Of a stretch of DNA of 64,000 bases, positions 63,032-64,000 are shown piece after piece; the first letter of the stretch is position 1; the number at the start of each line of letters is the position of its first letter. The notes beneath the pieces are model-generated. The model had not been told where the DNA came from. It worked only from the letters and a program-made list of their open reading frames with translations, and searched no databases. The DNA lies in the NCBI GenBank assembly GCA_020635395.1, contig JACJZV010000001.1, positions 496,001-560,000 of the forward strand, in the 5' to 3' direction. Source of the DNA: Flavobacteriales bacterium (GTDB lineage Bacteria > Bacteroidota > Bacteroidia > NS11-12g > UBA9320). Made by a program: the position numbers and the translations under genes.

Positions 63032-64000
63032 TCAACCCCAATAAAACCTAACCCCTTGCAACACAAAAATAACTGCCGCTAAGAGTGATAAGCCCACCAA
63101 AACCTGTCCCACAATCTTGGTTTTTAGTAGGTGAAAACAGTTTATAAGCATGGCTATTCGCACAATGGAACTGCATGCAGTGAAAACCAGCAAACCGCCC
63201 AATATGTTGTGAAAATAGTGGAGCGAAACATACAAGCCTACACAGCCCAATAGAGTAAACAACGAGGTGTAAACAAACTGTAGGTGTATTCTATTTTGCA
63301 CCTCAAATGCCGATGCAAAGGGGCTGCTTATATACATGGCAAAGCTAAAAAGAGCCAATATCTGCACCATAGGGCCGGCATCCTGCCATGTTTCACCGAG
63401 CAGAAAGGGCGTTAAAACATCGCCCCAAACCACCAACACTGCCACAGGAATGATGGCCAAAAAAAACTGAAACCGCAAAATGTTGGTGGCCAATTTTTGG
63501 GTTTCTGCCACGTTGTTTTTTAGTCGAGCCAACTGCTCATATAGCACCTGGCTTATGGCAAAACTCACCGCTGTGAGCGGTAGGTAGGTCAGTTTGAGTG
63601 CATTGCCATACAGTCCGTTGGTTTCGCGGTCGAAAAACATTAGAATAATAAAAACTGGAAGTTGAGTGCCCAAAACATTAATTAATGCAGAGGGTGTGAG
63701 CCAAATGGCAAAACTTTTGTATTGTTTGGCCAACTGCCGAAATGGGGCAACATGAGGCTTGAGGAACAGTGCGAAGTTTTTGGGTAGATAGGCCACAAAA
63801 CTGATGATTTGACCCAGTATATGGCCAAGTATTAAACCGTTGTTTTTGTTGGCAAACAAAAAACCGTGAAAAAGTTGGTAGGCCGATTTGGATGAAAAAT
63901 TGAGTAAACGGTTCGAGCTTATTTTGGTGTAACGTTTTTCTCGATTCCACCAGATATTAAAAATATCAAAACCTGCCGTAAAATAGATGGCAGGAGGTGT
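63032..64000 (-). CDS. Polysaccharide flippase (Wzx/MATE-like), 5' end outside window
   Basis: The frame is open from the stop at 63032 to the right edge, so the N-terminus is missing (an internal TTG at 63859 is not the start). Visible residues begin with PPAIYFTAGFDIFNIWWNRE. At least eight hydrophobic helices follow (FAIWLTPSALINVLGTQLPV; LTYLPLTAVSFAISQVLYEQ). The pattern is that of the O-antigen/teichoic-acid flippase family, which moves lipid-linked sugars across the inner membrane. It probably belongs to a surface polysaccharide locus to the right. Confidence 0.85.
   Translation of the reverse strand, partial: TPPAIYFTAGFDIFNIWWNREKRYTKISSNRLLNFSSKSAYQLFHGFLFANKNNGLILGHILGQIISFVAYLPKNFALFLKPHVAPFRQLAKQYKSFAIWLTPSALINVLGTQLPVFIILMFFDRETNGLYGNALKLTYLPLTAVSFAISQVLYEQLARLKNNVAETQKLATNILRFQFFLAIIPVAVLVVWGDVLTPFLLGETWQDAGPMVQILALFSFAMYISSPFASAFEVQNRIHLQFVYTSLFTLLGCVGLYVSLHYFHNILGGLLVFTACSSIVRIAMLINCFHLLKTKIVGQVLVGLSLLAAVIFVLQGVRFYWG

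Noticed and set aside
1..64000. CRISPR arrays, rRNA or tRNA genes
   Set aside because: I saw no regularly spaced repeats and no cloverleaf with conserved T-loop sequence; a covariance-model search would be decisive but was not run.

Overview
The window is bacterial and points to the Bacteroidota. Evidence: promoters of the TAnnTTTG type, a type IX secretion (T9SS) sorting domain, HmuY-like and TonB-dependent receptor genes, a CzcA pump fused to a TolC channel, and several families that I know mainly from this phylum (DUF3347, HYC_CC_PP-like, DUF6943-like). I cannot name a genus. Both edges cut a gene.

Positions 1 to about 30.76 kb look like an accessory, probably mobile, region. It starts with the end of a DUF3987-type mobile-element protein. 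A small XRE regulator follows, then a 683-residue prokaryotic Argonaute whose PIWI active site looks dead, and a Fur-family regulator that overlaps the Argonaute stop codon. The next 24 kb (3.4-27.6 kb) is a single-strand heavy-metal island: a CzcA-like divalent-metal pump fused to TolC with its adaptor, a multicopper oxidase with a CopB-like outer-membrane tail, a ZntA-like ATPase, an HMA-AraC regulator, a CusA-like Cu/Ag tripartite pump, and a CopA-like Cu ATPase. Small exported Cys/His-rich proteins sit at the start of the sub-modules. After it comes 1.15 kb without a credible gene, packed with long imperfect palindromes. Then come a DUF6943-like protein, an orphan Bacteroidota family protein, and a staphylococcal-nuclease-like gene flanked by copies of TGATWATCA. 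These copies may mark an element end.

At 31.0-34.1 kb two AT-rich genes overlap by 4 bases: a NACHT (STAND) NTPase and a single-domain RelA/SpoT-type nucleotide pyrophosphotransferase with an unusual acceptor loop. I read this pair as a candidate sensor-plus-effector defence module, and it is the most novel object in the window.

From 34.2 kb the content is mainly chromosomal: tex, acs, an ECF sigma factor with a membrane partner, an SRPBCC/GyrI-like protein, a class II Fic protein, two giant tandem MORN-repeat proteins, fumarylacetoacetase, and a haem/iron uptake locus (HmuY-like proteins, TonB-dependent receptor, divergent AraC regulator). Downstream of that locus lies a duplicated lipoprotein/barrel pair in which one barrel is truncated. 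Then follow radC, rpsT and an acyltransferase.

At 61.9-63.0 kb there is a DpnI-DpnD cassette. The DpnI start codon overlaps the stop of a 37-codon relic of a Dam-type GATC methylase. The window ends inside a polysaccharide flippase gene on the minus strand.
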